Shown: positions 1 to 10,958 of the stretch, piece after piece
Position numbering within the stretch: the first letter of the stretch is position 1
Layout: each line of letters begins with the position of its first letter
Source: Bimastos eiseni
Taxonomy: Eukaryota > Annelida > Clitellata > Crassiclitellata > Lumbricidae
DNA: 64,000 nucleotides
Reading direction: 5' to 3'
Assembly: GCA_959347315.1 (NCBI GenBank)
Contig: OY365810.1
Location: 31,457,476 to 31,521,475, forward strand
Translations under genes and position numbers: made by a program
Notes under the pieces: generated by a model
Databases searched by the model: none
What the model was told of the DNA's origin: nothing
The model's input: the letters and a program-made list of their open reading frames with translations, nothing else

Positions 1-633
1 GTTTTCTATCAGCACCATGCATTGCATGCTCATATAGGTTCTTACCTTCTTTCATTCCTGATATCCATCCTTCTTTCCTTCCTTTGTTCAGTTCTTCTTT
101 CTTCCTTCCTTCTTTTTTCTTCATTACCCATCCTTCCATTCTTTCTACCTTCCTTTTCCATTGCTTTTTACTTCTTCTTCATTCCTTCTTTTTGCATTCC
201 TACCATCCTTACTGACTGTGCTTCCTTCTTTTGTTTAGACTTCTTTTGTTACTTTTTTGCTTACTGAGTTGCACATAGAAATTAGTTAAATGGGACAATA
301 TGGTAACTATTAATTATGTGATAGCAATAAATAGTAACATAAATGGAGGCGTATTAGCACACCAAAACTTCTTGCACTGGCAAATGTTGTAATGCAGATT
401 CTTATATGGTGGGACAGAGGATGTGGTTCCCATATTAATTTCAGCAATAGAATGGATCTCATTGTAATTTTAAGTGGTTTGAGCATGTTACTTCGTTATG
501 GTTACAAACTGGCAATGTGTAATAAATGTGGAACCCTGTGAATTTGTGATTGCAGTAAAAGACTATAATTACCAGTCTCGAGCATGTATGCTAATATTTT
601 GCGCTTAAAAGTCTCTGATGTTTTGCGTTTTAG

Positions 634-707
634 AGAAATTGTTTTCAATGCTGAGAGTAGTCTGCGTGTTGTCAGTACGCTGCTCCAGTCCAAGCTACAA
701 GGTCCAA
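634..707 (+). CDS. PIK3R1: PIK3R exon: probable end of BH/RhoGAP-like domain
   Basis: The acceptor follows GTTTTAG and the donor is GTTAGT. The first base completes a codon and the exon ends in phase 1, which fits the next exon exactly. The peptide [20 protein letters not shown] resembles the end of the p85 BH domain, where a helix of the form ENLIKVIEILI precedes the N-SH2. The assignment rests on phase, splice sites and weak similarity. Confidence 0.6.
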
Positions 708-3700
708 GTTAGTATGACTTTTTCTAATGTTTTCATTTGCATTTAGTCTACTCTCATGTGTTCAGTGTAAGATTGCTGCGATTCATAGAAGAAATCACCT
801 TTTTAGAAAGAGTCACTGTCAATTCCATTCTTTAATCAAAGGCATGGAATGCATGAGCTGCAGCATTGACTGTTGTGCATCATAGCTCAGCTAAAACTTA
901 ATAATAATGATGAATGCTGGATGAATTAGTTGTGATGATGCAAAGTTAGAGTACAGTGTTCGATTCTCAGCATAAGCAGTTAACCGTCTACTTTTAGTGT
1001 AGAAGACGCTGGGAGATGCACCTTCGGTCCCGTGGATCTTCAACCTTTGAGTTGGCCCGTGGAAATACGAACTTCTCTTTCACTTGTTGAATGCTCTGGT
1101 ATTTCTTCAGAGGCCCTCTATCTGTATGGTAATTAGGCTGGTCGACCACCACATCATGAATATGAAAAATGTAAAACTCCACCCCAGATAATCATGTTTT
1201 AATGGTTGTTGTAAGTTGTAGTTGTTTCTTGGTTGAGGCTGATTAATCTTTCAATTTTCTTTTAGTTAAGGTGATTCCTAGAAGAATTAGCAGACAGACC
1301 CATCCCTCTACACCGAGTGTGATATTGAACTCTGATAACCCTAGTACCTTATATCTTGGTAGCAGCATTGAAGATGCCCCTTGGTACTGGAAAGATATGT
1401 CCAAGTAAGTGAATTCTAACTCTTTGTTGATGATTTTCCTCAGGTTTTGGTTGCATTGTTCATTCTGTATCTCTCAGATTGGTCTATGGCATTCTTATCT
1501 TGGTTTCTTCTTCTTCTTGTGATTTTTTAATAAGACATAAGTGACAATTTTCTGTTGCATTGCTTGTGAATTTGCTGCTTTTTATGACAGCCGTGCCAAA
1601 TCGGATTTGATAAAACAGTAATAAGAAGTTTGGTAAAGAGTTGCTTGTCTTAAATTGTGTTGATTAGATTGTCCATTTAAATGCTTCCGTTTTAAAATTA
1701 CATTCATATGATCAGGAATTTAGCTTATACTTTAGCTGTTTCCAATGTTTCATCTTATCTTCAAGTAATAAAATTGTTTCTTGTTCTCCCGTGTTGTTGC
1801 TCTGTTGTTTAAATCACCTGACCTTCTTTTTTCTCTGGCTCTACCCAGTTTTGTGATGTCATTCAGATCAGAACTTCAGCTTGCCTACACTCTGTTGCTT
1901 TACTTCGTTTTTGTCGATTTATTGGATTTAGACCTGGTTTCTAATTTAATAATCTAATCTTATTATTTGATTTATCGGATTTAGACCTGGTTTCTTATCT
2001 AATAATCTAATCGTATTATTTGATTTATCGGATTTAGACCTGGTTTATAATCTAATAATCTAATCTTTATCTAGAGAGGAGCTGAATGAGAAGATGAGCA
2101 ACACTCCAGATGGTACATTTCTCGTTCGTGATTCTTCGGATGGAGTTAAAGACAACTATACTTTGGCTCTGAGGTATGTATTTTTTTTATTACTGAATTT
2201 TGATACCGCCTTTCTTTCAATATCTTTTGCTCAGAAGTGCATACACACGCCTCGACGGCGCAATTGCAGTTGTACTGCAGAGCAATGGTGCGCGAAGGAC
2301 TTGCTCAAGGTCCCAACACAGTGATGCCCCTGACGAGGCTCGAACCCGTGCGCTCAGCACACACTGAACGTTATGGGCTGACCGCTCTAACCGACCGGCA
2401 ACTGTACCACACCACTCAAATGTATGACTGTGTCATATGACTCACTTTGGTATGACTATCTAAATATGACTACTTTGTCTTTTTTAATATGACTCTTTCT
2501 TCTGCTGGAAATCATTTATAAATCGATGTTATAGATCGTATTGGAAATTTTTAATTCACGACATTGACAAGAAATTTTCCGCGGTCTAAAAATAGTTTTC
2601 TGAAGAAATAATTATCTAGAATTTACAGATGGTTTAGTTTAAAATTAGAATTGGTTGCCATATGCTATGAAATTTGAGTGTTGCAACTCCAAGGGAACAA
2701 TTACTGAGTGCAGACATTGGTAAAATCCTTCACATGGAACTGTATAGTTCCATCTGGTAATGTTTGTATAAAGTATTTGGCACTTGTTTTAATATAGGAT
2801 TAATAAAATCATATAATTTTGCTGTGTATCAGCTTCTTGTTTGCCCTGATGATTGGAGTATATTTATATTCATGGCCTCATCGTTATTACCTGATTGATC
2901 GACAGACTAAAAGGCAACTGCTGAACAATGTCTTGAACTATTGATTGGTTGCAATAGCTGATTGTTTTTTTATCTCTGTGTAATTGACCATATATTGATT
3001 GGTTGTCATAGGAAGGGTGGCAGCAATCGTTTTCTGAAGATCTATCGCAGAGACGGGAAGTTTGGTCTGATGGATCCGTTGCAGTTCAACTCCGTTGTTG
3101 ATCTGATTAACTACTACTTGCGCAACTCATTGGCTCACTTCAACAAAACGCTCGACATCACTCTGACACATCCCATCATCCGACCCACCAATGTAATTAA
3201 ATGCCATCTCTTATGTTGTTAATTATTTATTTATTTATTACCGAAATTTGATATTGTCCTTCTTCCAACATTTTTTGCTCAGAAGTACATGCATACCTCG
3301 ACGGCGCAATTGCAGTTGTACTGCTGAGCAATTGTGTGCAAAGGACTTGCTCAAGGTCCCTACACAGTGACTCCCAGGACGAGGGTCGAACCCGCTCGCT
3401 CAGCGCACGCTGAACGTTACGGGCTGACCGCTCTAACCGATTGGCCACTGATATAGAGATGGAGCCTATGTGCCATAATGTCTTCAGTAACCAACCATTC
3501 AGTGAAATCTCACTGATATTGAATTTCAAGGCAATTGATGACTGGCTGTCCTTTGCCCCTTATTCTTCATCTCCTATTATTGTATATTATGCACTAATAT
3601 TCCAGTATTTTTATTTTGCTGCATTGTCTCATAGGGTTCAAACTATTATTATTAATTGATGAAATTTGTAATGCGTGCTTTATCAAACCGAAATGTGAAT

Positions 3701-4070
3701 CTGAGACAATGAGGATGACAATAAGGAGTTCTGGGTGCATTGCAGCCTTTTGAGTTCAAGGTTTTGGAAACACAGATACGTTGTTAATTAGTTCATCTTT
3801 GACAGCCAGTAATTAACTTTGTTGTGGAGATGATCATGGAGATTTTTCATCTCTGGTGATTGCACAATGTTCTGTGAGCTCAGGTTTTTGTCTTTTTTTT
3901 TGTCCTTGTTGAAGCTGTGTTAGCTGTATAGCCTATGTGATGTAGTGGTTTACTGTTAAATGGCTTTTAGAATGTGAGTGCATGCTCTGATCTGCACTAG
4001 GATCAATTACAGATATGCTGTTTACATTGGTGTCTCTTCTATAAATATGGCCAAGCTACTGGCCACAATA

Positions 4071-4103
<33 letters not shown>

Positions 4104-7100
4104 GTTATTATTATTATTATTAAACGAACGATTTCTAGAGTGCCTTAACGCAGCCATGCCGCTACAATGCTGCCACTCTCCCTTGTAGGAGTGTTGGGAA
4201 ACTTTACCTCACCTTGTCTTTTATGAAAAGACTCTCTCCACTGGCTCCCCACCCACAAATGTATTTTATTTAAGATATGCTCCCTCATGTGGAAATGTCT
4301 TGCTGTTTAGGCTCCACTCTACCTCAGAAGCTACTTTAATCCAGTATCCTCCAGTTGAAATAGGTTACCTCAGTCCCTTGGGACAGACTATTCTTCCTTA
4401 GCCCCTAATTAGTTTCATAAGACTGTCCTCTTCATTGGTGATGACTCAAGTTCGGCCCGAGTTGTATCGCATCTGACTTAAAGTGGCGCTGTTTAAATAA
4501 AACTTGATTATGACTACCATTACTTAAAGAACAGATTGGCACAACAGTAGCAACTGGATTAAATAACAGGAAAAGTGATAAGAATTTCTCATTGTTCATT
4601 ATTGTTTAGTGGTTAGGTTTTTAGCTTGGTATATTCTTTGCATTAATTCTAATATTAGAATTCAATTTTTATTCATCATTCGCTCTATTGATCTGTTATC
4701 TCTCATTAATTAAATCCTGCTGCTGAAACGATACTTGTGCCTCGTGTCTGAGTTTCTAGATAGAAGTTTTTGCCAGAAGTGCAATAGTGCATCCTTGTCT
4801 AACTGATTTCCCAGACTTTAGACTAACACTTGCAGTTTATATTTCTTGAATAAGTTGTGGACAATTCTTGTACTATTTGCTGCAAATGGTAATCATGTTT
4901 CAATTAGGCAAATTCCTTACATCACTTGCTAAAATTTTTTAGCTGGAATTCTTGGCTAAGTCTTTGACAGTTTGGGCTTTGATTTGTATCTGTTGCCTCT
5001 TTGTTTTCAGGAAACCAGTGACTACTCTGAACTGGACATGAAGAGTGTTAGAGAGGCATACATTAAGGCAGACAATGATTACAATGACGAAGCAAAACGA
5101 TTTGAAAAGCTCCATGAAGAGCATGCAAGGATCACCGAGGTAGACTGGGTTTCATTGTTCATAAATGTCATTAAAAAGTCAGCTTATATTAATTCATTCA
5201 CTCATTCATTCATTCGTTTATTGAAAATTTATGTAGCGCCTGTTCATGGTTATTACTCAGGAGCACTACCGACCCCAGCTGAGAGAGAACAGCGACCAAG
5301 CGCACTCAAAGAGGAGTGGCAGAGGTCGTTAAGGGATCTTGAGAGACGCATGCCCGAAGGTGCAGCCACTCGTCCCTTGATGAGTCTAATTGAGGGATTG
5401 GTGGATTTGCTTCAATGCGCTTGCAGGCCAATGTCTCCAGCAGCAGGGGCAATGCCCAGCAGGGACTACCAGACCAAAGCGATGATATGGTACGTGATTT
5501 GCTTCTGGAGAGGGAGCCAGTGGAGCACATCCAGCATATAGCCGGTGACATGGCCAAATTTCAGAATGCTCCCGACAACAGGTGAGGCAGCACGCAGAAT
5601 TGTAGCGTAGTGGTGAGATTGATCAGTACCACATTAGATTTCTTGATCTTGCAGATGTCATGTTATGACCAGTGCAATGGTGCTGTTAATGTAAAGTAGT
5701 CTTGCCACTGTGGTTATTTTTATTTTTGCAGGAGTTGCAGATGAGACATCAGGCAATGGAAGCTTTTAAAGAGACGATAGCAATGTTTAAGGAGAGCGTC
5801 AAAATTGTTGAGAAGAATGAAAGACTAGTTCCTCAGTCAGAGCTGAGAAAGTGAGTTTGCTTCTGTCATTATGAATATGAATAAATGTGAATTATGTTGT
5901 CATACAATGAAAACTTAGGATAGCGATGAAAATTGCATTTGTTGTGGTACACTGTTGAGGTGCTCAGTGTGGGATGTGTGTAATAACTGCTAAAGAGATG
6001 GGTGATTATGTTTTTGTTCATTGTTCTGATGTGATGGTGGCAGTGTGTTGTTTGTCTGGTAGTGGATTGGGTATTGGTTAAGCGATGAAGCCGATGAAAA
6101 TGAAGTGTTGGAGTATTGCTGAGTGTTTTGAAACGTGCTTTGCTGTTGCAGGGCTAGAGACAATTTTGAATTGCTCAAGCGACAGCTGAAGTCCGTTTCA
6201 GATAAGTTTTTCATGCTTGAGCAGGAGATTCGGGATCTCACAATTACAAGTAAAACCAAGTTCAAGGAGATGAATGCCATGAAACCAGACTTACAGAGTA
6301 AAGGGGAAGTCAGAGACCAGCTGCGACAGTAAGTATAACTAAGTTATTGTGAATGGCCGCTTTTCGTGTTAGGCTGCTGAAATTGACTTTTTGTGTCTTG
6401 ATGTTATCATGGCCACTTTCCGCTGTTGAAGACAGTGTTACTAGAGATAATCAATTGTTCAGACAGAAAAAGAAATGTTATTTAGTTTTAAATCCTGCTT
6501 TAAAGACACTTGCTTTAAAAACCTGTGCCATCGATGTTTATTTTAGTTTTTAAACTTCTTTTGTGCGAAAAATTTTTAGACAATATTTAATGGTAAAGTT
6601 TCTGCTTAGGAAATTGCTCAAAGGAGGAGATACAGCAAAGAAACTGGAGCAGCTGGTGTCTGGAGAGGAGGAAAATGGAAACGCTGCTCCGGAGGAAGCT
6701 ACCTCCCACCATGATGAGTCTACCTGGCTGTTACGGAACTGCGATAGAAAGCGCGCTATTGATCTGCTTGCTGGAAAACCAGCGGGAACATTCCTGATTC
6801 GGCCGAGAATGAATGAACCGGACTATCCTTACGGTTTGACGATCGTGTAAGGAGTATTAGACATTTACGATTACTTATGGATTCACGTTGGTAGAACGAT
6901 TTGCGTCAGTGTAAAGATAAAGTACTGTCTTATAATATTTGCTTGTTTTGGCCTATGACTTAGCTGAATTATCAAATCCCTTTGCTTGGCTGAACAAGGT
7001 CTCCTTCATGTTCCTCGTTTTCGCACCTCCACCTTCTCAGTGGTAGGCCCTCGATTTTGAATGGCGTCCCTTTGACTCTCTGCTCCTTCCCTAGGACCTC

Positions 7101-9191
7101 TTAGGCAAGGCATTTCTCGCTGATCTTTATTTGGCCACGCTGGATTTGGGACTGCCTGTGAGTAGTCACCTTGAAGAGGTACTAAACAATAGATTCTCCT
7201 TCTGAATCAATTTTATAATCGTCATATTGACTTTAATTATTATTCTTTCAATTTATATCATTTGTGTAAGTTTATGAATTAAATCTTCTGAATAATCAGG
7301 ACCTGCAGTTCCATTAATGGTTTGAGCTGTAGGCCATAACATATTTCCTTGCCTTAGATATTGAGCTGGGTAAGTAAAACAAGCCTATAAACATAACTTG
7401 TGCTGGTCCAGGTAAATATTGAGGTGGTTCCTGGTCATTAGGACCATATTGTCATTTACTTGTTGAGATAATTACACACAGTAAAATGTAAAAATAAATT
7501 AAAATAATTAATTAATTAAATAAATAGATTTAAAATATGTTTTCGATTAACAGGTCCTACAATGACGTCGTTCACTGTAAGATCGGAAAGAAAGATACTG
7601 GATATGGATTTGCTGATCCGTTTTTCATTCACGAAACGCTGATGGGTCTCGTGATGCACTACAAGGACACGTCTCTCGTCGAACATAATGATGAACTGGA
7701 TGTCATGCTCGACTTTCCGGTCTTGGGTACCATCTTCACAAAGCCACACAGCAAACACAGCCTGCCTCCTCCATCAAGGGTATGTGGCTTGCCATCTGGC
7801 TGTCTAGTGCTTGCATCTGCCTTGATGTTGCTACATGGGAATGAGTTGAAATGAAAGGGTTTTTGGCTGCAATTTGTCTAGTCTAGATTTCAGTTATCAG
7901 ATATAGTAAATTTTTTTATTATTTTTATTCTGAAATTTGATATCGCCGTACTTCCAACATCTTTTCCTCAGAAATATACATGCCTCGACGGCGCAATTGC
8001 AGTTGTACTGCAGAGCAATTGTGCGTGGAGGACTTGCTCAAGGCCCTACGCCGTGACACCTCGGACGAGGGTCGAACCTGCTCACTCAGCGAACACTGAG
8101 TGTTCGGGCCGACCACTCTAATTGATTTGTTTAGTCATATTAGTTAATGTTCAATGGTAGGTGTATATTAGTCGTGAGAGGCGTTGTCTTGGAGTTTTTG
8201 AGGATTTATGCTGATGCGGCTATATCACAAATTTTCCAGCATAATTTGTGGCACTGGTCTTTTAATCCCAAATGCGGCGATGAGAGGACAGTGAATTATA
8301 AGTCAGTGATTGTGCCACTGAAACTTAGATGTTTGAATGTGAGAATACGTTTATTTGTATTTGTTTAATGATGTGTGGACTTTTGAATACATTTGTACTG
8401 TGTGTCTCTATCCTTGTTAAGTAATTTTTGAACCTTTTATGCCTGCTACTGAACTTCATGATACAGGACCTTGAAAAAGAATATGTGGTTCTTTCGTATT
8501 GATGTGATACTTGGTTAGGGATGTTTTTGCTATTTGGAACTTGCAGACAAGATGCTTATGATTATACCTGTCTGGTATAGACTAGAAGTTGCTGACATAT
8601 ATGCTGGCATCATGATCAAATCAGGAATGGATGCAAGCTCCCTTAGGAAGGTTATCCCACTCCTAAGCTTGCGCATTCATGAAACCAATAAAAACCGTTC
8701 TGTGATCTGATTGTGCCTTGGATTCTTAATCCTATGAACTGATAAACAGTAGTTGTTTCAGTTTAACAACACTGTGTGATTACATAGATCATTAGCGTTG
8801 TCCTGCTCCTTATTCCAGGCTTTGGACTGGTGCTGTTAGAGTGCAGACAGTTGCAGAGTTACTGATAAACAAGAGTTAATAAAGTGGTATATACATGTAT
8901 ATTAAAGCACTGAATGTGTTTGTGGTGTTGTTCATGATAGAAGTGTTTTTATGTATTGTATGTATGTATGTATCAGGCTATTTATATAGCGCCTTATAAT
9001 AACCTCTCAAAGACGTCTGCAGATGACATCATTGAACTCGTGCGCATGTGCATGCTTTAAACAGTCGTACTCTATGGGTTTGTGTAGTTATTACACTGTG
9101 ACTGTAAACTATTTCCTGCCTTTGTTTACAGCCTGCTCCTGCTGTTCCGAGTCGAACTAGGAAAGATAATTACGAGTCTTTGGCTGCCTGA
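634..9191 (+). CDS. PIK3R1: PI3-kinase class IA regulatory subunit (p85 family), 3' part of gene, 10 exons
   Basis: Adaptor subunit that binds and restrains the p110 catalytic subunit in the cytoplasm and recruits it to phosphotyrosine (pYxxM) sites on receptors. Ten exons (634-707, 1266-1404, 2075-2173, 3012-3192, 5011-5139, 5732-5850, 6152-6328, 6610-6846, 7554-7779, 9132-9191) join without a frame break into 479 codons plus TGA. Seen in order: a probable BH/RhoGAP-like C-terminus, the N-SH2 with GTFLVRDSS (the FLVR arginine), the inter-SH2 coiled coil with the family-conserved stretch MNAMKPDL, the C-SH2 with GTFLIRP and GYGFADPF, and a 20-residue tail. The upstream exons (SH3 and most of BH, if present) lie outside the window. 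The architecture is that of p85/p55 subunits. Invertebrates usually have one such gene, so the vertebrate symbol marks the family and not a one-to-one orthologue. Confidence 0.95.
1266..1404 (+). CDS. PIK3R1: PIK3R exon: linker and start of N-SH2
   Basis: Acceptor TTTTCTTTTAG, donor GTAAGT. It starts with two bases completing a codon and ends in phase 2. It encodes a Ser/Thr/Pro-rich linker and then [10 protein letters not shown], the first strand of the N-SH2 (vertebrate p85 has AEWYWGDISREE at this point). Confidence 0.9.
1916..2070. repeat. 53-bp tandem triplication next to an acceptor
   Basis: TTTAGACCTGG recurs at 1927, 1980 and 2033. The array ends a few bases before the acceptor at 2073-2074, and its CTAAT motifs may supply several branch-point candidates. 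Confidence 0.92.
2075..2173 (+). CDS. PIK3R1: PIK3R exon: N-SH2, FLVR motif
   Basis: Acceptor TTTATCTAG, donor GTATGT. It encodes [20 protein letters not shown] followed by a YTLALR strand. The Arg of FLVR binds the phosphotyrosine phosphate. A 53-bp tandem repeat abuts the acceptor and a SINE starts a few bases after the donor. Confidence 0.95.
2181..2415 (-). mobile_element. tRNA-derived SINE, copy 1
   Basis: On the minus strand the head reads like a tRNA gene, with a B box GGGTTCGAGCC-like sequence. A body with CTTGAGCAAGTCCTT and CAACTGCAATTGCGCCGTCGA follows, then an A-rich tail (seen as a T run at 2181). It starts seven bases after the donor of the N-SH2 exon, antisense to PIK3R. Confidence 0.85.
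3012..3192 (+). CDS. PIK3R1: PIK3R exon: second half of N-SH2
   Basis: The acceptor follows GTCATAG and the donor is GTAATT. It encodes [20 protein letters not shown], then the [14 protein letters not shown] helix region, and ends at RPTN in phase 0. A SINE lies about 30 bases into the next intron. Confidence 0.95.
3222..3450 (-). mobile_element. tRNA-derived SINE, copy 2
   Basis: Best-preserved copy. Minus strand: A-box-like TGGCCAATCGG, B box GGGTTCGACCC, the same body as the other copies, and an (AATA)n tail at 3222-3240. It lies about 30 bases after a PIK3R splice donor. Confidence 0.9.
4067..4121. repeat. (ATT)n microsatellite
   Basis: Uninterrupted ATT/TTA repeats with one TTG interruption, in a PIK3R intron. 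Confidence 0.95.
4200..4505 (+). mobile_element. LINE 3' fragment (reverse transcriptase C-terminus and tail)
   Basis: A broken reading frame contains [11 protein letters not shown] and [12 protein letters not shown], like the region after the RT domain in CR1/L2/Jockey-type LINEs. It ends with a short tail near GTGGCGCTGTTTAAATAAA. Lies in a PIK3R intron. Confidence 0.6.
5011..5139 (+). CDS. PIK3R1: PIK3R exon: inter-SH2 coiled coil, part 1
   Basis: Acceptor TTGTTTTCAG, donor GTAGAC, 43 codons in phase 0. The charged helical sequence ([20 protein letters not shown]) aligns by position with the first inter-SH2 helix, which grips the adaptor-binding domain of p110. Confidence 0.92.
5215..5590 (-). 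mobile_element. LINE 3' fragment
   Basis: Minus strand encodes [20 protein letters not shown], the LHWLP block typical of CR1/L2/Jockey-type RT, then decayed sequence ending in the GGCGCTACATAAAT tail. Confidence 0.75.
5732..5850 (+). CDS. PIK3R1: PIK3R exon: inter-SH2 coiled coil, part 2
   Basis: Acceptor TTTTTGCAG, donor GTGAGT; ends in phase 2. It encodes [20 protein letters not shown], close to the vertebrate segment with AIEAFNETIKIFEEQ. Confidence 0.93.
6152..6328 (+). CDS. PIK3R1: PIK3R exon: inter-SH2 coiled coil, part 3
   Basis: Acceptor GCTGTTGCAG, donor GTAAGT; phase 2 to phase 2. It contains [16 protein letters not shown]. The stretch MN-x-x-KPDL is one of the best conserved in the family; its Asn corresponds to the residue that contacts the p110 C2 domain in vertebrates. 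Confidence 0.94.
6610..6846 (+). CDS. PIK3R1: PIK3R exon: end of inter-SH2 and first half of C-SH2
   Basis: Acceptor TCTGCTTAG, donor GTAAGG. It ends the coiled coil, crosses an acidic linker with [10 protein letters not shown] (vertebrate HHDEKTWNV), and enters the C-SH2 with [11 protein letters not shown]. It ends in phase 2 after GLTIV. Confidence 0.94.
6975..7200 (+). mobile_element. LINE 3' fragment
   Basis: Same family as the copy at 63550-63905: shared GGCTGAACAAGGTCTCC and CTTCTCAGTGGTAGGCCCT, ending GAGTAGTCACCTTGAAGAGG. Confidence 0.75.
7554..7779 (+). CDS. PIK3R1: PIK3R exon: second half of C-SH2
   Basis: Acceptor CGATTAACAG, donor GTATGT. It encodes [19 protein letters not shown] and [14 protein letters not shown] (vertebrate HYQHTSLVQHNDSL), then a basic and Pro-rich segment, ending in phase 0. 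Confidence 0.95.
7911..8130 (-). mobile_element. tRNA-derived SINE, copy 3
   Basis: Same family: GGTTCGACCC on the minus strand, a body with CAATTGCGCCGTCGAGGCAT, and an A/T-rich tail at 7911. It sits in the last PIK3R intron. Confidence 0.88.
9132..9191 (+). CDS. PIK3R1: PIK3R last coding exon and stop
   Basis: Acceptor TTTGTTTACAG. It encodes [19 protein letters not shown] and a TGA at 9189-9191 in the frame required by the previous exon. The tail is unlike the vertebrate C-terminus, so the choice rests on phase, acceptor strength and a close stop. The 3' UTR follows; I could not fix its end. Confidence 0.75.
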   Translation, partial: PAPAVPSRTRKDNYESLAA

Positions 9192-9448
9192 GGAAGAAAT
9201 CATTCCACTGGTGATTGTGATATCTTGTGGCAACATTCAAACGCCTACCCTGCTCAGATAAACTTTGGTTAACTGATTTTTCTAATTAGATGAGAGCATC
9301 ATCTGACCTCTGGATTGAAACTCTGAATATGCTATGCTGCTGTGACAACGAGCCTAATATTATTATGATCATAAGTGCTATGTGTTTATTTTCTTTGTTT
9401 GAAGAAGACGAATCACGATATATCTCAGTGCTCCTTGTTATTCGTAAT

Positions 9449-10779
9449 CAGAGGTTCTCAACCTGTGGTCCGCGAACCACCAATGGTCCACGGACATCTG
9501 CCTGGTGTTCCGCCAGCAGGAGCCTAAAATTTATGTTAAGAGATCGGGAAAACAATGATTTCTATTTATATGTGTAATTTTTGTCATAAAAGATTTCAAT
9601 TTCAATTTGTTCTTTTGAAATAAGAATAATTCTACCAATAATATCCTATATGGGGTGATCCATAAATGACATCATGTGCCTAGCGGAGAGGGTCACTCTT
9701 TTGTGACGATGTATGATGATGGAGAGGGGTACAAGAAATGTGACCTCATATCATCACAACAAAACATCAAAACAAGTAATTTGATTAAAACCTTTCACTC
9801 AATTAAACAAATTCCACTTAATTAACAGTGATTGTTGCCACAATGTAACAACCCTAATTATGATTATTGCATTATTAATTTTTGGTTTGTTTACTTTTAC
9901 ATTCAGTGTCAATTTTGTGGTTTAGGTAGTGAGGCAACCATTCTGTCACACAAAGCAGGAATCAATTATTTTGCCAATATGCATCAGGCCAGTGTAGATT
10001 GGATGGATGAAGAAGAGCTGGTTATGAATGGAATATCCATTGAACATGATAATTAGATCTAAGCTCTCCCTATTTATTCCATGAAGGAGCATTTTGCTTT
10101 GCTGAGTGAGAATGGAGAAGCATAAAGTTTGAATTATTTCAAGTTATTGTTATTTAAACGTTTTTATTAATGTGATGATTTTACCATAGCTTTTCGTCTT
10201 GTGGAATGCATAATGAGTGTAATAATTATAGTTTCTCCATTTTTCTTCATTCTTCTATCTAGTTTAATTACTTTTATGGTTATCATTGCTTGTGTTGATA
10301 ATTATATAAAAATTTGCATATAACATTTGTTTTGATAATTATAAGAAAATTTGCATATGACATTCTGGGCTTCTGGTTTTTTCAGGAGTCAGAGCTTTGA
10401 CATCATATTTGAGAGGGGGTTATGACTTTTTTGATGACGTGTGATGAGGGGAATATTTGTCCAGAATTGATGGCCCCTATGCTCACATAAATTTAAAAGG
10501 AACATTGTAACAGTACATAACTTTTTACCTTAAAGTTTAAACGTTTATTAAAATTTATATCAGATAAATAAAATGCTCATACCGATTATTATCAAATTTA
10601 TTATACTAAAGTTATAGTTCCTATAGTACAGTTATATATTTATTGTAATATTACAAATACATTTTATACTCTAATAATTACAGCCATAGTGCACCAGTAG
10701 CACAATTTCAGTGGTGGTCTACGAACTAGGCACAACATTTCTAAGTTGTCCTTGAGACTCGAAAGGTTGAGAACCGCTG
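9449..10779. mobile_element. hAT-like non-autonomous element, 1331 bp
   Basis: Ends CAGAGGTTCTCAACCT and, inverted, CAGCGGTTCTCAACCT (15 of 16 match). This terminal type is widespread among hAT elements. Flanking 8-mers TTCGTAAT and ATCAAAAT match at 5 of 8, consistent with an old target duplication. I recognised no transposase inside; the 74-codon ORF at 9832-10056 is unassigned. Confidence 0.75.
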
Positions 10780-10860
10780 ATCAAAATCATTTGGTCAGAA
10801 CGAAATTTCTATTAGCAATTGTTGTTGGTTGATGAAAGGATATAAATAGTTATGGAACAA

Positions 10861-10958
10861 GCACTGCTAGAACTACAGTAGGTCTTTGAAATGTGAAGCA
10901 ATGTGAAAAGCACTGCTAGAACTTCTGTAGGTCTTTGACATGTGAAGCAATGTGAAAG
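10861..10958. repeat. 49-bp tandem duplication
   Basis: GCACTGCTAGAACT...GAAGCAATGTGAAA occurs twice, at 10861 and 10910. Confidence 0.9.

Noticed and set aside
22..267. 81-codon Phe/Ser/Leu-rich ORF at the window start
   Set aside because: It is a translation of a (CTTC)n-like pyrimidine tract, not a membrane protein.
3222..3450. True tRNA gene
   Set aside because: A and B boxes are present, but the sequence is one of five dispersed SINE copies with a non-tRNA body and tail, and no complete cloverleaf was evident by eye.
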